Positions 9,797 through 18,421 of a stretch of 64,000 nucleotides of DNA are shown here, one piece after another. Each line of letters starts with the position of its first letter. Positions within the stretch are counted from its first letter, which is position 1. The position numbers and the translations under genes are program-made. The notes below the pieces were generated by a model. It did no database searches, was not told the DNA's origin, and saw only the letters and a program-made list of their open reading frames with translations. Location of the stretch: positions 603,501 to 667,500 of the forward strand of contig JADKHO010000001.1 of assembly GCA_016721765.1 (NCBI GenBank), written 5' to 3'. The DNA comes from Bacteroidota bacterium (GTDB lineage Bacteria; Bacteroidota; Bacteroidia; UBA4408).

Positions 9797-11275
9797 ATGC
9801 TCAAACTAAGTTTACAACAAAAGCTCTTACAAAAACTTTCGCCCCAGCAAATTCAGTTAATGAAGTTGCTGCAGATTCCTACCATTGGACTTGAGCAAAG
9901 AATTAAAGAAGAGCTCGAAATAAATCCTGCCTTAGAAGAAGGACCTGATGAATCAACAGATAATGCCGATGCTGACGAGGAATTTGAAACCAATGAAGAA
10001 AAGGATGCTGAAAACTCTCGTGAAGATTTTAGTTTAGACGAATACATTGACGACGACGAAATACCAGCCTATAAATTAGCCGTAAAAAACTCCGGAGAAG
10101 ACGACGACCGTAAGGATATACCTTACTCGGGCGGAAATAGCTTTCAGGAGAATTTACTTTCCCAATTAGGATTAAGAGTACTAGATGACAAAGATTTTTT
10201 AATTGCTGAAAACTTAATCGGCAATTTGGATGAAGATGGCTATTTGCGCAGAGAATTGTCATCGATTGTGGATGATTTAGCTTTTTCACAAAACATTATG
10301 ACAAATGAGGCTGAACTTACAGAAGTGCTGCAAGTAATTCAAGAGTTTGATCCAGCTGGTTTAGGTGCCCGTTCTTTACAAGAATGCCTTTTACTGCAAC
10401 TAAGACGTAAAAAGAGTGAAACAAAACACATGGCAAATTTGCTCACCTTAGAAGTTGCCATTCAGATAATTGAATCTAATTTTGAAGAGTTTTCGAAGAA
10501 ACATTACGATAAGATTTCAAAGCATTTGGATATTAACGATGAGGTGCTTAAGGAAGCAATGACCGAAATTCTTCACTTGAATCCCAGACCCGGAAATTCA
10601 GCCACAGATGGACAAAAAAGCACCCAGCAGGTTATTCCTGATTTTATATTGGTTAACAATGAAGGTACACTTGAATTGAGTTTAAACTCTCGAAATGCGC
10701 CCGATTTAAGAGTGAGCAAGAGTTATAACGATATGCTGGAGCATTATTCAAAAGCCAAATTAAAAGACAAAGAAAAAAAAGAAGCTGTATCCTTTGTTAA
10801 GCAAAAATTGGATTCTGCAAAATGGTTTATAGATGCCATTCAACAAAGGCAACAAACCCTTATGATTACAATGGATGCTATACTCAATTACCAAAGGGAG
10901 TATTTTTTGGAAGGAGATGAAACAAAGCTTAGGCCAATGATTTTAAAAGATATTGCCGAAATTGTTGGGATGGACATCTCCACAGTATCGCGGGTTGCCA
11001 ATAGTAAATACATTCAAACACCTTTTGGAACTAAATTATTGAAATCCTTTTTCTCGGAATCGCTTTCAACAGATTCGGGAGAGGAAGTATCGACGAAGGA
11101 AGTGAAAAAAATACTGGAAGAATGCATTGCAGCCGAAAAGAAAAACAAACCGCTTACCGACGACAAACTTACCCTCATCTTAAAAGAACACGGTTACAAC
11201 ATTGCTCGCCGAACCGTTGCTAAATACCGCGAACAATTAAATATTCCGGTGGCTCGATTGCGCAAAGAACTCTAA
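9797..11275 (+). CDS. rpoN: RNA polymerase sigma-54 factor
   Basis: The 492-residue protein has the sigma-54 layout. An activator-interacting region I (SLQQKLLQKLSPQQIQLMKL) is followed by a strongly acidic region II at about residues 50-110, then the core-binding domain. The DNA-binding part has a helix-turn-helix (DIAEIVGMDISTVSRVAN) and ends with the RpoN box ARRTVAKYREQLNIP. Sigma-54 recognises -24/-12 promoters and needs enhancer-binding ATPases; none is encoded in this window. It follows hemB by 91 bases and is followed 18 bases later by a membrane-protein gene that may be cotranscribed. Confidence 0.95.
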   Translation: MLKLSLQQKLLQKLSPQQIQLMKLLQIPTIGLEQRIKEELEINPALEEGPDESTDNADADEEFETNEEKDAENSREDFSLDEYIDDDEIPAYKLAVKNSGEDDDRKDIPYSGGNSFQENLLSQLGLRVLDDKDFLIAENLIGNLDEDGYLRRELSSIVDDLAFSQNIMTNEAELTEVLQVIQEFDPAGLGARSLQECLLLQLRRKKSETKHMANLLTLEVAIQIIESNFEEFSKKHYDKISKHLDINDEVLKEAMTEILHLNPRPGNSATDGQKSTQQVIPDFILVNNEGTLELSLNSRNAPDLRVSKSYNDMLEHYSKAKLKDKEKKEAVSFVKQKLDSAKWFIDAIQQRQQTLMITMDAILNYQREYFLEGDETKLRPMILKDIAEIVGMDISTVSRVANSKYIQTPFGTKLLKSFFSESLSTDSGEEVSTKEVKKILEECIAAEKKNKPLTDDKLTLILKEHGYNIARRTVAKYREQLNIPVARLRKEL

Positions 11276-11293
11276 TCCCAAGCACCTTAAACC

Positions 11294-11905
11294 TTGTTTA
11301 TCCGTATTGCCAAATTTATTTCTTACTTGATGCATCCTTTGCTCATGCCAAGTTACTTGCTGTTTATTGTGTTCCATACAGATTCCTACATTCAATTAGC
11401 CACCCCACAAAAATTGCAAACGATTATACATGCATTGGTTTTTGTAACCACTTTTTTGATACCTGCATTTTGCGCTTATTTGTTCCTGCGTTTTGGATTT
11501 ATAAAGAGTTTTAGCATGGAGACAAAAGAAGAGCGAAGGGCGCCATTCCTGATAACCAGTATTCTTTATTTTTTTACTTTTTATCTTTTGCGTCAGGTTC
11601 ATATACCATCTTTGATTTACCTGCTTTTTTTAGGTGCAACATTGGCCTTACTCATTACCATGCTTATTAATTTAAACTGGAAAATTAGTGCGCACATGGT
11701 GGGTATTGGTGGTGTAATTGGCGCCTTAATTGGAATTTCCATGCGCTTATTTATCGACTACCGCTTACTGCTGTTGTGCTTACTTGTTTTAGCAGGAATT
11801 ATAGGAACATCGCGCATGCTCATGAACGCACATGATCCTGCTCAAGTATACATTGGTTTTGGGGTTGGAATAGTGAGCCAACTCACCCTTTTCCTGCTCA
11901 TTTAG
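11294..11905 (+). CDS. Integral membrane protein resembling degenerate PAP2 phosphatase
   Basis: The 203-residue protein has about six hydrophobic segments. Three short motifs sit where PAP2 phosphatases carry their catalytic motifs: KEERRAPF (compare K-x6-RP), SAHMVG (compare PSGH) and SRMLMNAHDPAQVYIGFGVG (compare SR-x5-H-x3-D). The first and third are recognisable, but the middle motif lacks the usual PSGH form and the final Asp position holds Gln. It may therefore have a changed or lost phosphatase activity. The start is uncertain: TTG at 11294 gives a natural N-terminus, while the first ATG is at 11330. It lies 18 bases after rpoN. Confidence 0.6.
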   Translation: MFIRIAKFISYLMHPLLMPSYLLFIVFHTDSYIQLATPQKLQTIIHALVFVTTFLIPAFCAYLFLRFGFIKSFSMETKEERRAPFLITSILYFFTFYLLRQVHIPSLIYLLFLGATLALLITMLINLNWKISAHMVGIGGVIGALIGISMRLFIDYRLLLLCLLVLAGIIGTSRMLMNAHDPAQVYIGFGVGIVSQLTLFLLI

Positions 11906-11974
11906 CTAAGAACAAGAATTGCAAATGTCTCTTGTTAAAATACGGAAAGAGATAGCGAAAAGATAAAAATTGCG

Positions 11975-11982
11975 TACTTTTG
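11975..11982 (+). promoter_or_regulatory. TAnnTTTG promoter box before bacilliredoxin gene
   Basis: TACTTTTG fits TAnnTTTG and lies 55 bases before the ATG at 12038, in the intergenic space after the membrane-protein gene. Confidence 0.4.
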
Positions 11983-12037
11983 CAGCTCAATTTCAAACTG
12001 AAATTTTCAAAATAAATCATTAACGCAACAAAATAAA

Positions 12038-12451
12038 ATGTATCCCGAACAATTAGTAAAACCGATGAAGGCAGAATTAAATGCTGTTGGTTTCGAAGAT
12101 TTAACAACACCACAAGCTGTAGATGCGGCTATCGAAAACAGCAAAGGAACTGTGCTCGTAGTGGTAAATTCAGTATGTGGATGTGCCGCTGGAGCTGCAC
12201 GACCGGGTATTAGAATGGCGGTTGAGAACACCAAACGACCAGATAAATTAACTGCAGTTTTTGCAGGATTTGATACCGATGCTGTGGCTCAGGCGCGCAA
12301 ACACATGGCTCCCTATCCTCCCTCCTCTCCTTCTATCGCTTTATATAAGGATGGAAAACTGGTGCATTTTATAGAGCGTCACCATATTGAAGGGCGTAGT
12401 GCACAAATGATAGCAGATAATTTAAAAATGGCCTTCGACGAATATTGTTAA
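12038..12451 (+). CDS. BrxA/BrxB-family bacilliredoxin
   Basis: The 137-residue protein has the thioredoxin-like fold of the YphP/YqiW (BrxA/BrxB) family, with the CGC active site at residues 47-49 (NSVCGCAAGAARP) and the YPPSSPS segment typical of the family. In Firmicutes such proteins remove bacillithiol from S-bacillithiolated proteins. Whether this organism makes bacillithiol cannot be told from this window, so the function is family-based. The gene stands alone, with its own promoter-like box and a strong terminator. Confidence 0.9.
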   Translation: MYPEQLVKPMKAELNAVGFEDLTTPQAVDAAIENSKGTVLVVVNSVCGCAAGAARPGIRMAVENTKRPDKLTAVFAGFDTDAVAQARKHMAPYPPSSPSIALYKDGKLVHFIERHHIEGRSAQMIADNLKMAFDEYC

Positions 12452-12466
12452 TGTTGAAAAGGAGTT

Positions 12467-12510
12467 AAAAAAAAGAGCGAATCCAAAATTTACGGTTCGC
12501 TCTTTTTTTT
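12467..12510 (+). terminator. Rho-independent terminator after bacilliredoxin gene
   Basis: A 15-bp perfect stem (AAAAAAAAGAGCGAA with its complement) around a 14-base loop, ending in eight T. Confidence 0.9.
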
Positions 12511-12540
12511 ACATTTATCGCAAATCTAAATTCACCTTTT

Positions 12541-13143
12541 ATGATTCATCCCGATACTGAACTCCGCTTTATCAGTAAAAAAATCGGATATGGTGTGGTA
12601 GCTACAAAGCTCATTCCCAAAGGCACTATCACCTGGGCCATGGATAAATTAGACCGCGTTTTTGATGAAAAAGATATTCAACGTTTCGGGGAAGACTATC
12701 AAAAAATTTTAGACACCTATTGTTACCGGGATAGCCAAGGAAAATTTATTTTGTGCTGGGACATTGCGCGTTTCGTGAACCATAGTTTCAATTCCAGCTG
12801 CATCACTACCGCCTATGATTTTGAGTTAGCAGTGCGCGACATACAACCCGGCGAACAATTAACGGATGATTATGGCTACCTCAACATTAGTGAGCCATTT
12901 GTTTGTGAAAAAGAAGAAGGAAGCTTGCGCACACGTGTTATGCCGGATGATTTATTGCATTTTCATACTGAATGGGATAGTAAACTAAAGGAAGCTTTTC
13001 AAAAATACAATCAAGTAGAGCAACCATTGATGAAATTTTTAAGTCCTGAACTAATAGCTAAAACGAACTTAATTGGTGCTGGAAAAATGGAAATGGATTC
13101 GATTTTAAATTGTTATTTCCACGGAAATGGGGTTGTGAAATAA
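12541..13143 (+). CDS. SET-domain protein
   Basis: The 200-residue protein carries a compact SET domain: an N-terminal GYGVVATKLIPKGT (AdoMet-binding strand), the central RFVNHSFNSSC (pseudoknot motif N-H-S) and LTDDYGY (catalytic tyrosine region). SET proteins methylate lysine side chains using S-adenosylmethionine; bacterial substrates are mostly unknown. A Cys-containing segment (EPFVCEKEEGSLRTRV) after the SET core may act like a post-SET region. It lies between a terminator and the convergent gatC gene, so it is likely transcribed alone. Confidence 0.85.
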   Translation: MIHPDTELRFISKKIGYGVVATKLIPKGTITWAMDKLDRVFDEKDIQRFGEDYQKILDTYCYRDSQGKFILCWDIARFVNHSFNSSCITTAYDFELAVRDIQPGEQLTDDYGYLNISEPFVCEKEEGSLRTRVMPDDLLHFHTEWDSKLKEAFQKYNQVEQPLMKFLSPELIAKTNLIGAGKMEMDSILNCYFHGNGVVK

Positions 13144-13157
13144 CGTTCCTATTCGCC

Positions 13158-13454
13158 TTATTTTTTCTCAACCACTTTAGGTACTTTAAAATAATCAGAA
13201 TCCTTTTTGGGAGCATTTCGTAAGGCATCCTTTTGGGTTATATCCTGGTGCACCTCATCCGTACGAAGCACATTCACTTCCTTACTCATGTAGATTAAAG
13301 GTTCAACATTGTCGGTATTTAACTCATTGAGTTTATCCACAAAATCGAGCATACGATTCATGTCCTTTGCAATTTCAACCTTGGCTTCGTTTTCAAATTC
13401 AAGTCGTGCAAGGTGTGCGATTTTATCTATGGTTTCATTGTTGATTCGGCTCAT
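13158..13454 (-). CDS. gatC: Asp-tRNA(Asn)/Glu-tRNA(Gln) amidotransferase subunit C
   Basis: The 98-residue protein matches GatC in length and pattern: N-terminal IDKIAHLARLEF, then a helix (MNRMLDFVDKLNELNT) and the conserved NVEPLIYMS and LRTDEV segments. GatC stabilises the GatA-GatB complex that makes Gln-tRNA(Gln) or Asn-tRNA(Asn) by transamidation. The partners gatA and gatB are not in this window. Its start overlaps the stop of the acyltransferase gene by 4 bases, indicating translational coupling. Confidence 0.93.
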   Translation of the reverse strand: MSRINNETIDKIAHLARLEFENEAKVEIAKDMNRMLDFVDKLNELNTDNVEPLIYMSKEVNVLRTDEVHQDITQKDALRNAPKKDSDYFKVPKVVEKK

Positions 13455-14215
13455 TTTTGATTTCTATTTTTCAATTCAAAATTGGTTAAACTTTTCTCAA
13501 TCACATTTTCCACTTGTGCTTTAAGCATAAGCAAATCATCTAAAGTCATTCCCTTTGTGGGGATGGGGCGATGTACTTCCACCAAAGCTAATCCCGGGCG
13601 ACTGAGACCTTGTAAAAATGGGCGATCCTGAAGCAATTTCCAATTGTTTACAAAGGTAATAGGCACAATGGGCACTTGTTTCTCGATAGCGAGTTTAAAC
13701 GCCCCATTTTTAAACGCCCTTAACTTAGGTGCCTCACGAGAAATTGTTCCTTCCGGAAAAAGCACAACACTGTGCCCTTCATCAATTTTTTTAGCTGCCT
13801 CTTCCAAAGAGCGATGTGATCCAATATTACTTTTACGGTCCACCAAAATATTCATCTCTTTAAAGAATATATTAAACAAGGGTGCCTTTCTCAACTCTTG
13901 CTTACCCATAAAAACAAAATAATAGGGTATGGCACAATAGCTCAAAACAATATCTAAATAGGAACTGTGATTGGAACAATAAACATAGGTTTTAGACGGG
14001 CTCAGTTTTGATTCGTATTTCACTTTAAAGCGTATTCCGGGAATATAAAGTAAGATACGTGCCCAAAACTGCATCATTTTAAAAGCCTTTGGAAACCATG
14101 CTTTACGCGAGAGTAGCACAAAAAATATAGGATACAGCAAAATCAAAGTTATGCCGAAATTCAGCACAAAGAATGTTTTCCATAACACCATTAAAAATTG
14201 CTTCACAAAACGCAT
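13451..14215 (-). CDS. 1-acyl-sn-glycerol-3-phosphate acyltransferase family protein (PlsC-like)
   Basis: The 254-residue protein has a hydrophobic N-terminus (residues ~5-38) followed by the PlsC acyltransferase domain. The catalytic H(x4)D is His83/Asp88 in SNHSSYLD, and the substrate-binding FPEGTIS lies at 153-159. Family members transfer acyl groups to lysophosphatidic acid in phosphatidic acid synthesis at the inner membrane; some transfer to other lipids, so the exact acceptor is not certain. It is cotranscribed with gatC through a 4-base overlap. Confidence 0.9.
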   Translation of the reverse strand: MRFVKQFLMVLWKTFFVLNFGITLILLYPIFFVLLSRKAWFPKAFKMMQFWARILLYIPGIRFKVKYESKLSPSKTYVYCSNHSSYLDIVLSYCAIPYYFVFMGKQELRKAPLFNIFFKEMNILVDRKSNIGSHRSLEEAAKKIDEGHSVVLFPEGTISREAPKLRAFKNGAFKLAIEKQVPIVPITFVNNWKLLQDRPFLQGLSRPGLALVEVHRPIPTKGMTLDDLLMLKAQVENVIEKSLTNFELKNRNQK

Positions 14216-14247
14216 GGCTTCAAAAATACATTAATTCCTATAATGAT

Positions 14248-14274
14248 GAAAGCCCCCGAAACTCGAGGGCTTTC
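14248..14274 (-). terminator. Hairpin after coiled-coil protein gene
   Basis: GAAAGCCC pairs with GGGCTTTC around an 11-base loop, just past the stop of the minus-strand gene at 14297. The T tract on that strand is weak, so termination efficiency is uncertain. Confidence 0.6.
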
Positions 14275-14296
14275 AACCTAAATTTCCTAATATTGA

Positions 14297-15211
14297 TTAT
14301 TTCAAGTCGAAGCTTGTTGACCCAATAGAAGCAGCATCTACATAAATTTCAACATTGTATTTACCCGGCTTAAACTCGGTTTTTTTGTCAAATATCATGC
14401 TGATTTCAACTCCCTTACCAGTGTAATCTACATTCTTTTTGCTGCTGAATAATTGCTTCTCGCCACCAATTGAGAACATATTTGAATCATCTGTACCATT
14501 TGATAAAACTTGACCATCCGGGCCGGTAATTTTCATGTACACTGTTTTTTCTTCGGCTTTCGCTAAGCGATTTTCAGCCAATGTAAATACAGCTCTTAAT
14601 TTATCGGCTCTTGAAGCTTTTGTGGTTGACACTTCTTTGCTTCCAATTATTTTTCCGCGCATAGCATCTGCGAATAAATTTGCAGCAACAAGGCGTGAGC
14701 CTAAAGCAACCTTCTCATTAAGACCTTGCTTATCCGCTTCCAACTGTGCAGACTTTCCTTTTTCGGTAGTTAAATTTGCCTTAACTGTGGTGTTTTCTTC
14801 AGTTAATACTTGATTTGCCAATTGCAAAGAATCAATGTCCTTTAAGTAGCCTTTGATGAGGTTACGAATGGTTTCCAATTCTTTTTTCAAACGAGCTACA
14901 ACAGAGCGATTACCTTTTTCCTTTTCGAGTTGAGCAGCAATATCTTCCAGCTCTTCTTTCTTAGCATCCAATTCGGATTGTAATTGCTTGTTATCGGTTT
15001 GTAACCCGTCGTAGGCTTTTTGCACTTCAGCCAATTCTGATTTAGTAGCTGCATATTCAGTATCCACTTTTTCTTTTTCGGCAGTTACCATTTCTGTTGC
15101 ATTTTTTTGGTTATACAACTGGTATCCCAAAAATAATACAAGGAGAAATAAAACTCCGGATAAAATCATTAATAATTTATTACCGGATTTTTTTTCATTG
15201 TTTGTTTCCAT
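14297..15211 (-). CDS. Membrane-anchored coiled-coil protein
   Basis: The 304-residue protein has a short cytoplasmic N-terminus, one transmembrane helix (residues ~13-31, LLMILSGVLFLLVLFLGYQL) and a long coiled coil (~35-165) rich in Glu, Lys and Gln. A C-terminal beta-rich domain (~215-304) includes KITGPDGQVLSN and ends in ASIGSTSFDLK. Similar single-span coiled-coil proteins are common in Bacteroidota and have no assigned function. It has its own promoter-like box and terminator, and stands between the acyltransferase operon and comF. A cell-envelope structural role is only a guess from the architecture. Confidence 0.75.
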   Translation of the reverse strand: METNNEKKSGNKLLMILSGVLFLLVLFLGYQLYNQKNATEMVTAEKEKVDTEYAATKSELAEVQKAYDGLQTDNKQLQSELDAKKEELEDIAAQLEKEKGNRSVVARLKKELETIRNLIKGYLKDIDSLQLANQVLTEENTTVKANLTTEKGKSAQLEADKQGLNEKVALGSRLVAANLFADAMRGKIIGSKEVSTTKASRADKLRAVFTLAENRLAKAEEKTVYMKITGPDGQVLSNGTDDSNMFSIGGEKQLFSSKKNVDYTGKGVEISMIFDKKTEFKPGKYNVEIYVDAASIGSTSFDLK

Positions 15212-15260
15212 TAGTTTATTTTTAAGTTTTTAAAAGAAAATGAGATTTTTGTTTCAAAAA

Positions 15261-15268
15261 CAAATGTA
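15261..15268 (-). promoter_or_regulatory. TAnnTTTG promoter box before coiled-coil gene
   Basis: On the minus strand the sequence reads TACATTTG, 50 bases before the ATG at 15211, matching the Bacteroidota -7 box. Confidence 0.45.
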
Positions 15269-15331
15269 ATTGAATTTTATAAATAAAAACTACCTGTTTA
15301 TATTTTTTGGTTGAGCGGGAAAAATACGATT

Positions 15332-16021
15332 ATGAGCTGGCTATCTGATTTTATCACATTAATTTATCCTAGGGTTTGTATGGCCTGCGGGGAGAGTTTA
15401 TTAAAACACGAAGAGTGTATTTGTAGTCAATGCATTTACTATTTGCCAAAAACAAATTTCCACAAAGAGAAAGAAAATGAGGTGAGTAAACTCTTTTGGG
15501 GAAGAGTTGAAATTCAATCGGCATGTGCCTTTTATTATTTCAAAAAGCAAAGTAAAGTGCAAAATTTGCTGCATCAATTAAAATACAAAGGGCAAAAACA
15601 GGTGGGTGTAAAATTGGGTAGTTTGTATGGAGTAGAACTCAAGCAGGACAAAAAATTTGAGGACATCAATCTGATTATTCCGGTACCGCTTCATCCCGAT
15701 AAGGAAAAGAAAAGGGGATATAACCAAAGCGAAATGTTTGCTATTGGCCTCTCTCAAACCATGCAAGCACCTGCTGAATCCTCCTTACTCATTCGCAATT
15801 TTGCTTCTGAAACACAAACAAAAAAATCGAAATACAATCGCTGGGAAAATGTAAAATCTATATTTGAAGTAACGGATAGTGAAAAACTGAAAGGCAAGCA
15901 TATTTTACTGGTGGATGATGTGATAACCACCGGTGCAACGATTGAGGCTTGTGCGCAGCATTTACTCTCTGTTCCGGGTACACGCGTGAGCATTGCTGCA
16001 ATTGCTTGTAGTATTAATTGA
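15332..16021 (+). CDS. comF: ComF-family phosphoribosyltransferase-like protein
   Basis: The protein (229 residues from the ATG at 15332, preferred over the in-frame TTG at 15311) has an N-terminal zinc-ribbon-like cluster (Cys16, Cys19, Cys29, Cys31, Cys34). A type I phosphoribosyltransferase domain follows, with IIPVPLHPDKEKKRGYNQSE and the PRPP loop LLVDDVITTGAT. In competent bacteria ComF acts in the cytoplasm on incoming single-stranded DNA, with PriA and recombination proteins as partners. The orthologue here is a reasonable competence candidate, but no other competence gene is nearby. It precedes the sulfoxide reductase gene by 48 bases. Confidence 0.9.
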   Translation: MSWLSDFITLIYPRVCMACGESLLKHEECICSQCIYYLPKTNFHKEKENEVSKLFWGRVEIQSACAFYYFKKQSKVQNLLHQLKYKGQKQVGVKLGSLYGVELKQDKKFEDINLIIPVPLHPDKEKKRGYNQSEMFAIGLSQTMQAPAESSLLIRNFASETQTKKSKYNRWENVKSIFEVTDSEKLKGKHILLVDDVITTGATIEACAQHLLSVPGTRVSIAAIACSIN

Positions 16022-16069
16022 ATTTTATTCCCCATTCAAAAATTAGCATCTTTGCAGCAGTAAATCCGA

Positions 16070-16573
16070 ATGGCCGAAACTATTATCATCCCCCAAACTG
16101 CATCTAAACAGGAAAAGTACGAACTACTTATTCCTCAGTTAAAAGCCTTATTGGAAGGAGAAACTGACCTCATCGCAAATTTGTCGAACACCGCAGCTGC
16201 ATTAAAATATGGATTGCAGTTTTTTTGGGTGGGATTCTATCTTGTTAAACAAAATAAGGGGAAAGAAGAATTAGTCCTTGGGCCATTTCAAGGCCCTGTA
16301 GCCTGCACTCGTATTGCAAAAAGCCGAGGTGTGTGTGGAAAATGCTGGGAAACAAAAGAGGTTATACTTGTAGACGATGTAGCGAAATTCCCTGGACACA
16401 TTGCTTGCAGCAGTGAATCAAAATCCGAAATCGTTTTGCCTGCATTAACTAAAAATGGGGAAGTTTTTTTGGTTTTGGATGTGGATAGCGATACACTTGC
16501 AACATTTGATAACACCGACAAAATTTACTTAACCCAAGTTATACGATTACTTGAAAACAGGCATCGGGAATGA
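16070..16573 (+). CDS. msrC: Free methionine-(R)-sulfoxide reductase (GAF domain)
   Basis: The 167-residue single GAF-domain protein carries the catalytic cysteines of fRMsr: Cys79 (VACTRI), Cys89 (RGVCGKC) and Cys113 (HIACSS). Their 10- and 24-residue spacings equal those of the E. coli enzyme. It reduces free methionine-R-sulfoxide in the cytoplasm using thioredoxin. Its stop overlaps the start of the following lipoprotein gene by 4 bases, suggesting cotranscription without an obvious functional link. Confidence 0.92.
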   Translation: MAETIIIPQTASKQEKYELLIPQLKALLEGETDLIANLSNTAAALKYGLQFFWVGFYLVKQNKGKEELVLGPFQGPVACTRIAKSRGVCGKCWETKEVILVDDVAKFPGHIACSSESKSEIVLPALTKNGEVFLVLDVDSDTLATFDNTDKIYLTQVIRLLENRHRE

Positions 16574-18213
16574 GAAAAAGGATAGTTAATCGTAATACCC
16601 ATTTCATACTTTTGTTGAGTATTAGTTTGCTCTTTTATGGCTGCGCACAAGTAGTTAGTCCTACTGGCGGCGAAAAAGATGAAACTCCTCCCAAAATTGT
16701 AAAAAGCAATCCTGCTAATGGCTCCATTCTTTTTAAGGATGAGAAAATCCAACTTAACTTTAGTGAATACATAAAAGTAAAGGATGCCAATAACCAATTA
16801 ATTATTTCTCCTCCACTAAAAAAGACACCCGAACTTAAGGTTAAAAATAAAACCTTGACACTGGATATAGAAGACAGCTTAAAAGCCAATACTACATATA
16901 CTTTTAGTTTTGGAAACTCGATTGTGGATTTTACTGAAGAGAACCCACTCGAAAATTTTCAATTTGTATTCTCCACCGGTAACTACTTGGATTCGATGAG
17001 TGTACTAGGGAAAGTGGAGAACGCCATGAACCACATTCCCGAAAAGGGAGTATTGGTAATGTTGTACGCACTCGAAAAAACTAGTTCTGATTCATTTCCA
17101 TACCATGAAATACCTGATTATTTTGGAAAGTCGAATGAATTCGGAAATTATACGATTAACAACATTAGAGAAGGAAAATACAAGATGCTTGCTTTGAAAG
17201 ATGGGAATACAAATTATTTGTTCGACAGTGAGGACGAGCAAATTGCTTTTTTAGATTCCGTTATCACCATAAACAAAAAACTCCAAATAGATGTCTCGCT
17301 TTTTCAAGAATTAAAATCAAAATTATATTTAAAAAAGCCGGTTAAGAATTACGATGGACAAGTAATTTGTGCCTTTAGCCGACCCGTAGAAAAACTAAGT
17401 TTTGAAAACTTAACTGCTTTTCAAAAATTTGATTGGAAGGCAACCGAAATTTCGTCGAATAAGGACACTGCTCGTTTCTGGTTTGCTGGTGCATCTTCAG
17501 ATTCCATTCAATTAAAAGTATTGAGTGCCGGAAAGGTATTTGACACCGTTCAAGTAGCAGTGGTAAAGACTAAAGGAGAAGTTGCGGGAAGAGAGCGTAG
17601 AAAATTAAATATCAGCACCAATATTAATCCAAATGGAACGTTTGACTTAACTAAAAAGATACAACTCGTTTTACCGCAATTGGTAAATAAAGTAAACCGA
17701 GCAAGAATTTCAATAATCCATCAAAAAGATACCCTACCCTTCGTTTTTAACGCTGTGGATTCGCTAAAAAGAAAATTTGAAATAGGAGCCGCTTTTGCCG
17801 AAGACAGTGCTTATACATTGCTGATACCTTCCGGAACATTTGAAGGGTATGATGGTCTTCAAAACGACACCCTAAAAATTCAATTTCGCATGCTCACGCA
17901 ACGGGACTACGGAACTTTAAAATTTGCAGTTAAATTAAAAGAAAACAGTGGGAATTTTATATTACAAATGCTGGATGAGGCAGAGCATGTGGTGAATGAA
18001 CGCTTTTTAACTAAAAGCGAAATTTTGATTTATGAATATATAAAACCTCAAAACTATAAGTTCAAGCTCATTTTTGATTCCAATTCAAATCAAAAATGGA
18101 ATACCGGAAATTTTTTACAGCATTTGCAACCCGAAAAGGTTATGTACTATCCACAAATATTAACCATTCGTGCGAATTGGGATTTGGAAGAAAAATGGGA
18201 TCTAACTAAATAA
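16570..18213 (+). CDS. Lipoprotein with N-terminal Ig-like (Big_5) domain
   Basis: The 547-residue protein has a signal peptide with lipobox LFYGC (Cys25). Next is PTGGEKDETPPKI followed by a Big_5-type Ig-like domain (about 35-135): SNPANG, I-Q-L-N-F-S-E-Y, and the closing TTYTFSFG...FVFSTG. The remainder is beta-rich and contains a carboxypeptidase-regulatory-like stretch near 145-200 (GNYTINNIREGKYKMLAL). This layout is widespread among Bacteroidota surface or periplasmic lipoproteins of unknown role. Its start overlaps the preceding gene by 4 bases, and a tiny lipoprotein gene follows 1 base later, so the three probably form one transcript. Confidence 0.85.
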   Translation: MRKRIVNRNTHFILLLSISLLFYGCAQVVSPTGGEKDETPPKIVKSNPANGSILFKDEKIQLNFSEYIKVKDANNQLIISPPLKKTPELKVKNKTLTLDIEDSLKANTTYTFSFGNSIVDFTEENPLENFQFVFSTGNYLDSMSVLGKVENAMNHIPEKGVLVMLYALEKTSSDSFPYHEIPDYFGKSNEFGNYTINNIREGKYKMLALKDGNTNYLFDSEDEQIAFLDSVITINKKLQIDVSLFQELKSKLYLKKPVKNYDGQVICAFSRPVEKLSFENLTAFQKFDWKATEISSNKDTARFWFAGASSDSIQLKVLSAGKVFDTVQVAVVKTKGEVAGRERRKLNISTNINPNGTFDLTKKIQLVLPQLVNKVNRARISIIHQKDTLPFVFNAVDSLKRKFEIGAAFAEDSAYTLLIPSGTFEGYDGLQNDTLKIQFRMLTQRDYGTLKFAVKLKENSGNFILQMLDEAEHVVNERFLTKSEILIYEYIKPQNYKFKLIFDSNSNQKWNTGNFLQHLQPEKVMYYPQILTIRANWDLEEKWDLTK

Positions 18214-18214
18214 C

Positions 18215-18415
18215 ATGAAGCGATTCGTACTTTTTGTTTTGATAATAATTGTGTGCTTCACTGCTTGTCGCAGCAGAGGCCCGCGCAATGCTGTGTGGGA
18301 AAGTAAGCATCATCCAAGCGACGACTTGCGCAAAGAGTATAAAAAGGCAAATGAAAAGGGAACAAAAGATTATAAAAATTCGAAGAAACGTTATAAACGC
18401 TTGCATCGGAATTAA
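18215..18415 (+). CDS. Small basic lipoprotein
   Basis: A 66-residue product begins with a hydrophobic segment and lipobox CFTAC (Cys18). The mature part is extremely rich in Lys, Arg and Tyr (YKKANEKGTKDYKNSKKRY). The start ATG follows the Big_5 gene stop by one base, which supports translation as the last gene of that operon. No known domain is recognised; the highly basic mature region could bind nucleic acid, LPS or an acidic polymer, which is speculation. Confidence 0.65.
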   Translation: MKRFVLFVLIIIVCFTACRSRGPRNAVWESKHHPSDDLRKEYKKANEKGTKDYKNSKKRYKRLHRN

Positions 18416-18421
18416 TGAATG

